In this document: positions 27,094 through 34,523 of the stretch, one piece after another | Numbering within the stretch: position 1 is the stretch's first letter | How the letters are laid out: every line of letters begins with the position of its first letter | Origin: MnTg04 sp964568075 | GTDB taxonomy: Bacteria; Pseudomonadota; Gammaproteobacteria; Steroidobacterales; MnTg04 | Length of the DNA: 64,000 nucleotides | Direction: 5' to 3' | Assembly (NCBI GenBank): GCA_964568075.1 | Contig: CAZMOM010000014.1 | Location: forward strand, 1-64,000 | The notes under the pieces: generated by a model | Told to the model about the DNA's origin: nothing | Database searches by the model: none | What the model saw: only the letters and a program-made list of their open reading frames with translations | Program-made: the position numbers and the translations under genes

Positions 27094-27755
27094 GATACCC
27101 CTCCCCAAAGGTTCTCAAGCTGCCCTCTGATGTCCTCGTCAAGCACGTCCGCGTAGATTTGCGTGGTTGTGATGGACGCATGGCCCAACTGCTTTTGCAC
27201 GCAGCGCAAGTCGCGCTCGCGACGATACAATGCAGTTGCATATGAATGCCTCAGCGCATGTACGCATCGACCGGGCTCGTACAATCCGCAGGCTTCTAAG
27301 ACACGCCGCACCGCTTGGCTTACGGCTGCAGCTGTCCACGGGCCCCGCTGACCGAAGAACAAGTGATCGTCTTCGCCGACAGGCTCGCCACGCCCAGACT
27401 TCCATCTTTGGAAGCTCTTCAAGTGGGTCTTGAGACTTGCTGGAATCTGGACCATGCGACTGCGATCCCCTTTGCCTGAGCGTACATAGATTGCAGCCTC
27501 ATCATACCCCAGTCTCAAGTCGCCAACTCGTACATCGGCCGACTCAGCCTCGCGCAACCCGGAGCTAGTCAACAGGTCGATCAACATCCAGTTGCGAACA
27601 TCTTTCAGTCGGCCGAGCTTCGCGGCGTCTCTTGCTGTGCGGCGAATGCGTTTGATCTGTCGCTCAGTGAAGAACTTCGGCGCATCATAGACTGGTCGTG
27701 GCCGCTCTCGCCGTGGTCGGTGGAACGGCAGGATCGTTGCTGCTTGTTGTTTCAT
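27090..27755 (-). CDS. Tyrosine recombinase, short form
   Basis: The 221-residue protein consists almost only of the catalytic domain. The Arg is in SSGLREAE, the Lys in RSGKGDR, HALRHSYAT supplies the His-x-x-Arg, LGHASITTTQIYADV supplies the second His and the nucleophilic Tyr. An N-terminal SAM-like core-binding domain is nearly absent. It overlaps both neighbours, the RHH-like gene (ATGA) and the serine recombinase (GTGA), so all three are coupled. Having both recombinase types in one operon is uncommon; this one may resolve multimers or act at another site. Confidence 0.92.
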   Translation of the reverse strand: MKQQAATILPFHRPRRERPRPVYDAPKFFTERQIKRIRRTARDAAKLGRLKDVRNWMLIDLLTSSGLREAESADVRVGDLRLGYDEAAIYVRSGKGDRSRMVQIPASLKTHLKSFQRWKSGRGEPVGEDDHLFFGQRGPWTAAAVSQAVRRVLEACGLYEPGRCVHALRHSYATALYRRERDLRCVQKQLGHASITTTQIYADVLDEDIRGQLENLWGGVS

Positions 27756-27931
27756 ATATTGTCCCCTTCTTGTCTGTCGAGGTAGTCCCGCATCGCTTTG
27801 TCCATCGCCTCACCAACGGGGATGCCGCGTAAAGAGGCAGCCGTCTTAAACCGTAAGTACAGCACATGGTCAAGTAACAACCCGGGTTGCTTTCGCGGAT
27901 TGCGCTTAGGCTTTGCAGAACCACGTTTCAT
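27752..27931 (-). CDS. Small ribbon-helix-helix-like protein
   Basis: The 59-residue basic protein starts MKRGSAKPKRNPRK and continues with LYLRFKTAASLRGIPVGEAMDKAMRDYL. This has the strand-helix-helix spacing of RHH DNA-binding proteins. ATG 27931 has an excellent GGAGG site. Its stop overlaps the tyrosine recombinase start. It could regulate the recombination operon or act as a directionality factor; both are inference. Confidence 0.65.
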   Translation of the reverse strand: MKRGSAKPKRNPRKQPGLLLDHVLYLRFKTAASLRGIPVGEAMDKAMRDYLDRQEGDNI

Positions 27932-27985
27932 GTTTCGTTCCTCCAATGTAGGTAGGGCCCGCCATCCTGACGGGCCCAAACCGGA

Positions 27986-28243
27986 CTACGATAGACGGGG
28001 CGCATCGTCGTCCTTGTTGATGCTAAGCGGACCTGCCCCTTCGTTGACTAGTTCCTCGTCGTACCGTCGGCCGCTTAGACGCCCCTTTCCTGGACGGGGG
28101 TACCATGTCGTAACCACATCGCCGTTCTCTTCAACGAATGTGATTTCTACTTGATCAACATCGGGATTATCCTCCCCGACTTGAACGACGAAGTAGTCCA
28201 CTCGGGAGCCTACGTGATGCGTGCGTTTCAGCATTAAGGTCAT
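27986..28243 (-). CDS. Small protein of unknown function
   Basis: This 85-residue acidic protein opens with MTLMLKRTHHVG and has a beta-rich centre (YFVVQVGEDNPDVDQVEITFVEENGD). It ends with the phrase GPLSINKDDDAPRLS, which echoes the C-terminal GPLDIEKDGDSYRLV of the gene just upstream, so the two may share a small C-terminal motif. Its start overlaps the upstream stop by ATGA. I do not recognise the family. Confidence 0.6.
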   Translation of the reverse strand: MTLMLKRTHHVGSRVDYFVVQVGEDNPDVDQVEITFVEENGDVVTTWYPRPGKGRLSGRRYDEELVNEGAGPLSINKDDDAPRLS

Positions 28244-28593
28244 TGGTTGACCAAGCGGTAGCTGTCACCGTCCTTCTCAATATCGAGCGGTCCTGCCTGA
28301 CCGGCGTACTTCGGGTTCTTCAGATCCGACATTGCCGTGAGCACCGTGGCACGTGTTACGCTCAGCTTCTCGGCGATCTTGTCAATCTGCCCGACCGTCA
28401 CGACACCATGTTTCGTGAGCTTATCCCGCAGGACCTGCTTCGCCCCGGCTGCCTTCTTCTGGGTCGTGGGCTTGGTCTGGCCATTGGCCTTGACAAGCTC
28501 CTCCAGCTGGGCCTTCGTCGCCTTGGACTTGAAGGGTACTCCAGCCTTCTGCAACGCTTGTTGCAGCTTCGTTTTCGTCATCGTTGCTTTCAT
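28240..28593 (-). CDS. Small basic protein with a winged-helix-like C-terminus
   Basis: The 117-residue protein has a Lys/Gln-rich N-terminal half that reads like a SAP- or Lsr2-style helix pair (LQQALQKAGVPFKSKATKAQLEELVKANG). The C-terminal half carries a possible winged helix (HGVVTVGQIDKIAEKLSVTRATVLTAMSDL) and ends with IEKDGDSYRLV. DNA binding is plausible. ATG 28593 follows GGAG at 6 nt. Unknown family. Confidence 0.6.
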   Translation of the reverse strand: MKATMTKTKLQQALQKAGVPFKSKATKAQLEELVKANGQTKPTTQKKAAGAKQVLRDKLTKHGVVTVGQIDKIAEKLSVTRATVLTAMSDLKNPKYAGQAGPLDIEKDGDSYRLVNQ

Positions 28594-28670
28594 CGTTTTC
28601 TCCTCTGCTCTGTGCTTAGGTCAGTGTCCCAATTGACACCAGAGAGCGCCCTGTCACGACGCTCTAGCTA

Positions 28671-28847
28671 TCAACTCCCATCCGGCCCGGGCTGGTTTGA
28701 GTAAACGGCCGCTGCCAGCTGGTGTTGCAATGCTTGCGAACGCTGTCTCATATCGACTTCGCCTGCGCCGGTTCCCTTGATCCAATCTGAGCCATTCAGA
28801 TCAGCAATGAATCTAAGTGCTTTGGTGAGTAGTTCTTTGTTTGTCAT
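28671..28847 (-). CDS. Small protein of unknown function
   Basis: The 58-residue product begins MTNKELLTKALRFIADL and is mostly helical. ATG 28847 follows GAGGAG at 8 nt, the same leader style as its neighbours, which is the main support that it is real. No family recognised. Confidence 0.45.
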   Translation of the reverse strand: MTNKELLTKALRFIADLNGSDWIKGTGAGEVDMRQRSQALQHQLAAAVYSNQPGPDGS

Positions 28848-28880
28848 GTATGTACTCCTCTGCTTGTGTGCCAAGGGTAT

Positions 28881-29105
28881 TTAGTAGTCCCTGTGCTCGT
28901 TCCGGTAGTCGGCTTTATCATTCAGCCAGTCCCTCATGTCGAGGCGGTGGCCCTTCTTCCCTTTCAGATGATGCTGCCGCGTCCGCCCGTCTGTTTGTCC
29001 GATTCGGTAGCCGAACATATAATCATCATTGCCAGGGTGCTTCGGCTCGGTGCCGTGGAAGCCGTTGTCGTAGCCTTCGTTCAGGTTAGTTGTCACTGAT
29101 GTCAT
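28881..29105 (-). CDS. Small His/Asp/Gly-rich protein
   Basis: The 74-residue protein is rich in Asn, Asp, His and Gly (NEGYDNGFHGTEPKHPGNDDYMFGYRIGQ... in pattern). It has a GYDNGFHG segment and a repeated GYRIGQTDG-type turn. This is a composition seen in short ribosome-modulation-like phage proteins with G-x-x-x-G-x spacing. ATG 29105 follows GAGGAGACAGAGAG. It is the first gene after the predicted promoter at 29172. Function unknown. Confidence 0.5.
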   Translation of the reverse strand: MTSVTTNLNEGYDNGFHGTEPKHPGNDDYMFGYRIGQTDGRTRQHHLKGKKGHRLDMRDWLNDKADYRNEHRDY

Positions 29106-29171
29106 CTCTCTGTCTCCTCTGCGTTGTGCTAAGGATGGTCATTGTAGACCAGATGTGGCTAAGGAACTAAG

Positions 29172-29177
29172 ATTATA
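29172..29177 (-). promoter_or_regulatory. Candidate -10 box for the recombination operon
   Basis: On the minus strand a perfect TATAAT lies in an AT-rich tract, with an A/T-rich -35 region (TTTTAA at 17 bp) that fits poorly. It is about 67 bp upstream of the start at 29105 and would drive the run of small genes down to the serine recombinase. Confidence 0.5.
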
Positions 29178-29389
29178 TGAAAGTTTCTATCGAATTAAAA
29201 GGGGGTACGGAAAGAAAATACAAAGAAAGATCGGAGCCCGACCCGCCGACAGGTAGGAGACAGGTCGGACTTCGAAGTGCAGCTTTGCAGACGCGGGTTT
29301 TGTTTTGCACGCATCGGGCACCCCCCACGTCCGCTACTACGACCGCCGCTTAGCCGCAAAAGGATGGGTGCCCCTTCAGCGTTTAGTTA

Positions 29390-30607
29390 TCAATCACCCC
29401 AGCGTACAGCTTCGATGACCGCGGCACTTACATCATGCCTGAGTATCAAGTCGTTCCACAGCCGCAACCGGATGGCGCTCATGTCACGCTCGAACAGATT
29501 CGTATCGACTCCGTCGATCTTCACGGTCGCCGCGTTGGTGCGATCTACGCTCACCTGCTGCACATCTCCGACGATGATCTCACTTGGCTCGACCAAAATG
29601 ACCTTGCTCTCGTTGCTACCACCACCGAGGTTGTTGGGGATATTATTCGTCTCGAAGAACTTGCGGCCATTGATGGTTCCGCTCTGGCGCATCTCCTCCG
29701 AAAAAGCGCCTTTATCTTGGGTGTCACGAATGTCTCTCAAAAACAGCCGTGAACGCGGGGACATGATCCAAACCGGGTTGCGCATCGGTACATTGGCGGA
29801 CAACAGCAACTGCTCAGCTTGGCGCAAATCATTCTGCACTTCGGTCAACGTGGCTGCCGCTCCTGCCTGGGTAGCATCGAACACGTTCGTATCGACGGCC
29901 CATTCGGTGATCCCCCTGGGTTCGTTTTCGACGCCGGAGCCGAAGAGGAATGCGATGTCTTCTGTAGTGCCGATTGAAGCGAGCATGTCATCGAGGATAA
30001 TTGCATCTACATCCACGGCGAAGATGCCTAACTCGGAAGTGAGCACGACGAGCGCCGCCAACTTATGGGCAGCCAACGAGATTTGCCCTGTCTTCATTTG
30101 GCTGCTCGGAATTGCTTTGCCCTCGCCGACGTAGGCACTTGATACGCCACTCGTGATCTTGGGTGTCTTTAATGAGCCCCTCGGAATCGGTACGAAGCGC
30201 GGGCCAATGCGACGCACGACCGAAACCGGCGTGAGCAGTTCAATAACGTCATTGGCCATCTCGTCGAGGATCAGCAACCCGCCACCTTCGGCGCTGCCTG
30301 CAGATTGCGCGGCTTTGTATTGACCTTCGATGTCCAAGGTGCGGGCCATCTCCAACTCGGAGCCGCGATCCCCTCCCCCCAGCAGCGCGCAAAGCCCAAG
30401 ACGGGCAAATGTCCGAGCGCTTTCGCTCAGCTGGCCTCGTGGCCGGTTGGGCTGGCCGTTGAGGATCAGGTCAGTGTACGATCCGGGGGCGGCAACCCCG
30501 GCTTGCATCTTCGCGATCTCTTCACGGACCGATACAGTCACCAGCCCATGAAGATCGACATCGGCCAGCATTCGTTTCACTAATTGTTTCAATTGTTCCT
30601 TCGTCAT
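29390..30607 (-). CDS. HK97-type phage major capsid protein
   Basis: The 405-residue protein has a helical N-terminal region of about 110 residues, then the capsid fold. GGGLLILDEMANDVIELLTPVSVVRRIG is the usual N-arm to E-loop entry. It is followed by SAYVGEGKAIPSSQM, a long spine helix with AALVVLTSELGIF, and GSGVENEPRGITEW (family G-G---P-GI pattern). ATG 30607 follows GGAGGTG. The family forms icosahedral phage heads and also encapsulins. There is no protease, portal, large terminase or tail gene nearby, so it could build small capsids, alter a helper phage's heads, or be a relic. The intact frame argues against recent decay. Confidence 0.88.
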   Translation of the reverse strand: MTKEQLKQLVKRMLADVDLHGLVTVSVREEIAKMQAGVAAPGSYTDLILNGQPNRPRGQLSESARTFARLGLCALLGGGDRGSELEMARTLDIEGQYKAAQSAGSAEGGGLLILDEMANDVIELLTPVSVVRRIGPRFVPIPRGSLKTPKITSGVSSAYVGEGKAIPSSQMKTGQISLAAHKLAALVVLTSELGIFAVDVDAIILDDMLASIGTTEDIAFLFGSGVENEPRGITEWAVDTNVFDATQAGAAATLTEVQNDLRQAEQLLLSANVPMRNPVWIMSPRSRLFLRDIRDTQDKGAFSEEMRQSGTINGRKFFETNNIPNNLGGGSNESKVILVEPSEIIVGDVQQVSVDRTNAATVKIDGVDTNLFERDMSAIRLRLWNDLILRHDVSAAVIEAVRWGD

Positions 30608-30999
30608 GTTTTCACCACCTCCACGGGCGAATGTCGTGTTCAATAGATACTCTTATGGAGGGACCGGCTGGGCTGCTCATCAGCATCGGACCAATTGTCG
30701 CGGGGGTTCCATCGTCCCTTGCGCAACGAGATTGATTCCGATCGTTACGGTCGGACGAGACGCCCTTCCAAAACGCAGGGTGTCGCGCGATGGTTTGATC
30801 CTATGACGCTACGCCGGGCTTGGGCAAGGGGGGTCACGGTGAATCCGACTGGACAAGCACTGTCCGCTTCAACCACCCCAATAGCGGACATTGGGCTGGT
30901 AGGATATTGAGGGGCTGCTAACGACCCGAAGCGGACATGTGCGGCTTATACTCCACGGAATGATACTGTCGCGCCGTCAAACAGGGGAGTAATGAACTT
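30608..30999. other. Divergent intergenic region with AGCGGACA repeats
   Basis: No gene is supported in these 392 bp. Near the right end the octamer AGCGGACA occurs at about 30889 and 30932, with its inverse TGTCCGCT near 30865, giving a potential 7-bp hairpin. Promoters for the capsid gene (minus) and the zinc-ribbon gene (plus) should lie here, but I see no clear consensus. Confidence 0.5.
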
Positions 31000-31251
31000 A
31001 TGGCAGAGGAATCTATTGAAAGAATCATTCAGGCCTTAGATACGAAAGGCGCTAACAAACCTTGTGCAAGATGCGGAAACGAGCATTTCCAAGCCGTATC
31101 GAAAACCAGGATCCCAATTCAGGACGATTTTACTATGGTAGAAATTGGCGGGGAAAGCATTCCTGCGTTAATTATCGCCTGCAAAAATTGTGGCAACTTG
31201 AGTACACACGCGTTGGGAGCATTAGGTCTGCTCAAGGGAGAGACAAAATGA
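31000..31251 (+). CDS. Zinc-ribbon protein of unknown function
   Basis: The 83-residue protein has CARCGN near residue 22 and CKNCGNLSTHALGALGL near residue 63, a four-Cys zinc ribbon. The phrase after the second pair resembles a widespread small zinc-ribbon family. Its start follows GGGGAG at about 10 nt. Its stop overlaps the start of the membrane-protein gene (ATGA), so the two form a coupled pair that looks AT-richer than the surroundings. Confidence 0.7.
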   Translation: MAEESIERIIQALDTKGANKPCARCGNEHFQAVSKTRIPIQDDFTMVEIGGESIPALIIACKNCGNLSTHALGALGLLKGETK

Positions 31252-31523
31252 GTTCTAACATAGAGCCGCGTTCTGAAGGATTGACTGAAAAGCTCGAAGG
31301 GCAAAAGCTGACTCTTGATGCAGGTATGTTAGGGAAGTTTTTTGGATCCTCTCAAAACGCTCCTACCAACGTTGCGGGTCTAATTGCGGTATTACTCGTG
31401 TTTACATGCATTGCAGCGTGGATATGGCCCCATGAGAGCATGGCTACGAGCGAAGTATGGACAACTTTTGTGCCAGTTGTCACTTTGATTCTTGGATTTT
31501 TGTTCGGCAAGACAGTTGCCTAA
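31248..31523 (+). CDS. Small two-helix membrane protein coupled to the zinc-ribbon protein
   Basis: The 91-residue product has a polar N-terminal 42 residues followed by two hydrophobic helices (around GLIAVLLVFTCIAAWIW and FVPVVTLILGFLFG). The ATG overlaps the upstream stop by 4 bp. A soluble zinc ribbon paired with a tiny membrane protein is a layout seen in some toxin or defence pairs, but there is no specific evidence for that here. Confidence 0.65.
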   Translation: MSSNIEPRSEGLTEKLEGQKLTLDAGMLGKFFGSSQNAPTNVAGLIAVLLVFTCIAAWIWPHESMATSEVWTTFVPVVTLILGFLFGKTVA

Positions 31524-31663
31524 GAATGGGTCGCGTTTAGTGCATTTCTGAACCGTGTTGGAATACCCGGTTCTGGCCGTTTGCAGCCGGTCATCTTGCT
31601 GAGATTGCTGGCGTTTGAATATCTGCTTTCGGCGAAAGCTGCCTGTGACGAGTCAGTCGCGAG

Positions 31664-32185
31664 CTAGAACCAGCCCCGGTCCTCGGGATCTAATGCATCG
31701 TGCAGGGCTTCGGTCAGGCTCTCGACCGGCGTCCAGCCATCGGCATCATCATCATCCGATGCCGGTGGGTCGTAGTAGTCGCGCCCTTCTTTCTCCGCAG
31801 GGCTCTCCAACGGTGCGGATTCGTCATTAGTAGTATGTTGGTCGGCATCCGTTCGTCGGGTAGGGCTCGAATCCTGCGCCGGGTTCCCACGGGTTCGGCG
31901 AAGGGGTAGCGGGATGCCGAGCTTATCTGCCAACAACCGTAATGAATGGCGGACGGTCTCGTCAGCGGAGGCCCACTTCGCTCTCAGCCAGTCACCGACT
32001 GACATCTCGGCATCAACCAAGCTTGAAGATGACGGCGGCGGGTAATGATCAGCCTTCAGACCAGCCTTGAAGAGTTGTTGGCGTCGCATCTTCTGGTGGT
32101 GTTGTTCGAGTTCGCGGGGAAGCGGGCCGTGCTTGCGCAGTTCGTCTAACACGTCAAACTCGTCAAACTCGTCACGGCGTAGCAT
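31664..32185 (-). CDS. Acidic protein of unknown function
   Basis: The 173-residue protein opens with MLRRDEFDEFDVLDELRK, has a basic middle and a helical block (VGDWLRAKWASADETVRHSLRLLADKLG). The tail is strongly acidic, with a DDDDAD run and EDRGWF at the end. ATG 32185 overlaps the upstream gene by 14 bp and has GGGAAGG before it. It is the third of three overlapping minus-strand genes (32836 to 31664). A DNA-packaging accessory role is conceivable given the capsid gene, but no family is recognised. Confidence 0.55.
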   Translation of the reverse strand: MLRRDEFDEFDVLDELRKHGPLPRELEQHHQKMRRQQLFKAGLKADHYPPPSSSSLVDAEMSVGDWLRAKWASADETVRHSLRLLADKLGIPLPLRRTRGNPAQDSSPTRRTDADQHTTNDESAPLESPAEKEGRDYYDPPASDDDDADGWTPVESLTEALHDALDPEDRGWF

Positions 32186-32447
32186 GAGCCGCCTTCCCGT
32201 CTGCCTTAGCCATGATGTCCTCTGCCTGCTCTTTGATGATGGTGTAATGGAACCCGTCTGTCCTTGACAATCGCTCGCCTCGCCTTTGCTGGTCAACCAA
32301 CATCATCAACAACTCCAAGTGCGAGTCGCAGACGTACTTGAGCCATCGATTGCGGCCCGAGCGCTCGGACTTGTTAAACTTGTTGTCTGGCTTGCCACGG
32401 TAGAATGCAGGCGGATTGGATGTCTTGAAAGGATTCTTATTCTTCAT
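32172..32447 (-). CDS. Small basic protein of unknown function
   Basis: The 91-residue protein begins with a Lys/Asn-rich segment (MKNKNPFKTSNPPAFYRGKPDNKF), then SGRNRWLKYVCDSHLELLMMLVDQQ. The ATG overlaps the preceding stop (ATGA), indicating coupling. No family recognised. Confidence 0.55.
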   Translation of the reverse strand: MKNKNPFKTSNPPAFYRGKPDNKFNKSERSGRNRWLKYVCDSHLELLMMLVDQQRRGERLSRTDGFHYTIIKEQAEDIMAKADGKAAHATP

Positions 32448-32836
32448 GAGGCTTTACTATCCAATCCGAGCGTGATTAGAAGACGGCGAAGGTTGTTGGC
32501 CATACACATGTACCGATCCAACGTGCGATTGCTGCCACCGCCGTCTTTGGCAAACCGGCACTCGAGCCTTTCCATCTCGACCTCCAGCGTGACTACCCTA
32601 CGGATCAGGCTACGTTGCGCCTCGCTCAGACCCTCCGGGCCGCCTAGGTCGGCTACATGCAACTCGATCAAGTCCCGGAAGCGTCGGGCCCATGTACTGC
32701 GATGGTCAACCTTCTCGGCAAACAAGCTGTTGCCATTCGTAACCCGAGATCGACCTTCAGGCTTACTCAACGACCTAAGAGGGCTTGACGGGGGCTTGTT
32801 GATCCCGTTTCCAGCAGTATGTGTTCGCTGTAGCAT
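32444..32836 (-). CDS. Helical protein of a mobile-element-associated family
   Basis: In the 130-residue protein the part from residue 30 is conserved-looking: RSRVTNG, then STWARRFRDLIELHVADLGG, EAQRSLIRRVVTLEVEMERLE and a final LDRYMCMANNLRRLLITLGL. From memory this pattern recurs in hypothetical proteins of mobile regions in Proteobacteria, sometimes with phage packaging genes, but I cannot verify this here. A small-terminase-like role is one option. It heads the three-gene overlapping block. Confidence 0.6.
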   Translation of the reverse strand: MLQRTHTAGNGINKPPSSPLRSLSKPEGRSRVTNGNSLFAEKVDHRSTWARRFRDLIELHVADLGGPEGLSEAQRSLIRRVVTLEVEMERLECRFAKDGGGSNRTLDRYMCMANNLRRLLITLGLDSKAS

Positions 32837-33171
32837 GGCCGGATTCTATGTGGCAATCACCGGATTGGGCAATGGATAAGCTCTTTCTCATGAGTTTCGC
32901 ACTGCATTGGCCCGGTTGACCTAGAACATTTACGCGGTTTTCCCGGTGCCCAGAGGCCCGAACTCAAACGAGAAGGCTATGAGTCCTTTGAGTTTTGCTG
33001 ACCGGAAATGGCCGGACTCCGGCTGATTCCCCGGTGCAGACGGAGGTGGGAGCAGAAAAAGTTGATGCGGCGAGCACAACCACACACCTAGTGCCGCTGG
33101 TTAGAATCCTCATTCAGGTACAATCCATTTGAGAGGACGCTGCTGCGTCTGAAACCTGCGGGAGCGTGCTA
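32837..33171. other. Divergent intergenic region before the NYN gene
   Basis: I see no gene in these 335 bp. A TACAAT at 33119-33124 could be a -10 box for the NYN gene, but the -35 is weak. GGGAG just before 33172 is the NYN ribosome site. Confidence 0.35.
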
Positions 33172-33714
33172 ATGGCGGAACTCGTATACGTTGACAATTC
33201 CAATGTCTTTATCGAGGGCAAGAGAGTGAAGGCCGTCGAGACCGGAATTGCTATGAATATCTATGATGCGATGGAAAATGGCATCTTTGAGCAATCGTAC
33301 AAGATTGACTTCGGCCGGCTGCATAACTTTATCGCCGGAGATGATGAGACGGAAATAAAGCGTTGCATGCTATTCGGTAGTCGACCACCACCCAATGACT
33401 CCCTATGGGATATGGCTCGTAAGGTCGGTTTCGAGGTTGTCGTCGAAGACAGAAACGTGGCGAACAAAGAGAAAAAGATCGACACTGGCATTGTGGCAGC
33501 TATGACTAAGGATGCATATACCATAGCTGACAGGGGCGCAGATACGATTACATTAGTGGCCGGAGACGGTGATTTCGTACCGTCGGTCCGCCAGCTTGCG
33601 GAAGATGGATTCAACGTGGCAGTCGTTTTCTGGGCTCATGCGTCGAATGAGCTTAAAGGCGTCGCTTCTAAATTCATTGAGCTCAATCCAATCCTGAATC
33701 ACCTGGCATATTAG
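33172..33714 (+). CDS. NYN-domain (PIN-like) nuclease, LabA/DUF88 type
   Basis: The 180-residue protein has the NYN catalytic pattern. The first acid is in LVYVDNSNVFI at the N-terminus, a second Asp in KKIDTGIVAAM near residue 103, and a third cluster in TLVAGDGDFVPSVRQLAEDG near residue 125. Together these form a Mg-binding RNase site of the PIN/FLAP fold. ATG 33172 with GGGAG at about 8 nt is preferred over the in-frame GTG 6 bp earlier. It lies just upstream of the HTH-HEPN cassette on the same strand. An RNA-targeting role is likely; the link with the cassette is inferred. Confidence 0.88.
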   Translation: MAELVYVDNSNVFIEGKRVKAVETGIAMNIYDAMENGIFEQSYKIDFGRLHNFIAGDDETEIKRCMLFGSRPPPNDSLWDMARKVGFEVVVEDRNVANKEKKIDTGIVAAMTKDAYTIADRGADTITLVAGDGDFVPSVRQLAEDGFNVAVVFWAHASNELKGVASKFIELNPILNHLAY

Positions 33715-33861
33715 GCTGTCTGCACGGATTTTCGGCTGCTGTTCCTTGCGTGGTGCGTCAGCCAAAAGAGCAAAAAGTCGCACATCGTTGCGGCATTCTT
33801 GACTCGTTGCCTTACCAATTCCCATCGAAAATCCTCTGTGCTGGCCGCCGCGTCAATGCCA

Positions 33862-33900
33862 CGCCACCAGCGGAGCTTTCCAGTAGCAATAGGATTATGG
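33862..33900. repeat. 39-bp perfect inverted repeat, left arm
   Basis: This arm is the exact reverse complement of 34091-34129, which lies inside the first HTH gene (codons about 16-28). The 190-bp spacer contains that gene's leader, ribosome site and first 15 codons. On one transcript the two arms would form a 39-bp stem. Confidence 0.97.
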
Positions 33901-34044
33901 AGTCTCGTCGGGGTCGGCTTGGATCGTTATGTGACAACTCTTATTTTCGTGATTCTTTCATTTGTTTATGAAAAACAATAATTTACGTTTATAGACAACG
34001 GCTTATCGGCATGTTAGACTTTCCGGAGCAACTGGAGAGTGAAA

Positions 34045-34278
34045 ATGCCTAATGACTTTGATGCCGAAGCCTTGAGAAAGAGATTGGATACCATAATCCT
34101 ATTGCTACTGGAAAGCTCCGCTGGTGGCGCGGAGACAATATCCCGGAAGGTCGAAAAGCTGCTGGAATTGGGGCTGAGTAATGCAGAAGTAGCCCAAATA
34201 ATTGGCAAGAAACTCAATTACGTAACCGCAATTGTCGCGAAGAAAGCGAAGGCGCAAAAGAAGGGCAGCACACAATGA
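34045..34278 (+). CDS. Small HTH protein 1 of the four-HTH/HEPN cassette
   Basis: The 77-residue protein has a leading amphipathic helix with the KRLDTIILLLL pattern, then a helix-turn-helix similar to sigma-70 region 4 (VEKLLELGLSNAEVAQIIGKKLNYV). It ends in a Lys-rich tail (KKAKAQKKG). GGAG lies 7 nt before the ATG. The stop overlaps the next start (ATGA). Codons 16-28 form the right arm of the 39-bp inverted repeat. DNA binding is likely; partner unknown. Confidence 0.75.
   Translation: MPNDFDAEALRKRLDTIILLLLESSAGGAETISRKVEKLLELGLSNAEVAQIIGKKLNYVTAIVAKKAKAQKKGSTQ
34091..34129. repeat. 39-bp perfect inverted repeat, right arm
   Basis: This is the reverse complement of 33862-33900 over all 39 positions. 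It lies within the coding part of the first HTH gene. Confidence 0.97.
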
Positions 34279-34523
34279 GCACATTGGCAGAAGTCGCAGA
34301 GAAGCTTGATACGCTGATCAGACTCACGGCAATCGGACTGTTTGGCGACAAGACGCAGAGAGAAAAGATAGAACTATTGAGTTCGGCTGGACTGCAGCCA
34401 AAGGACATCGCCGACCTGCTCGGCACTACAGCGAACACCGTGAACGTGGCGTTGTCCGGCATCCGCAAGAAGCAGCGAAAGAAAAAGGCCGGTCCGAAAA
34501 AGAAAGCAAGTGAGGCAGTGTGA
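34275..34523 (+). CDS. Small HTH protein 2 of the cassette
   Basis: The 82-residue paralogue of protein 1 has an initial EKLDTLIRL helix. The HTH segment is KIELLSSAGLQPKDIADLLG with the recognition helix TTANTVNVALSGI. A very basic tail follows (RKKQRKKKAGPKKK), typical of nucleic-acid contacts. It overlaps gene 1 by ATGA and gene 3 by a single base (TGATG), so it is part of one translational unit. Confidence 0.75.
   Translation: MSTLAEVAEKLDTLIRLTAIGLFGDKTQREKIELLSSAGLQPKDIADLLGTTANTVNVALSGIRKKQRKKKAGPKKKASEAV

Noticed and set aside
33750..33971. A plus-strand reading frame between the NYN and first HTH genes
   Set aside because: Its similarity to a frame opposite the HTH gene is entirely due to the 39-bp inverted repeat; it has no ribosome site or family features.
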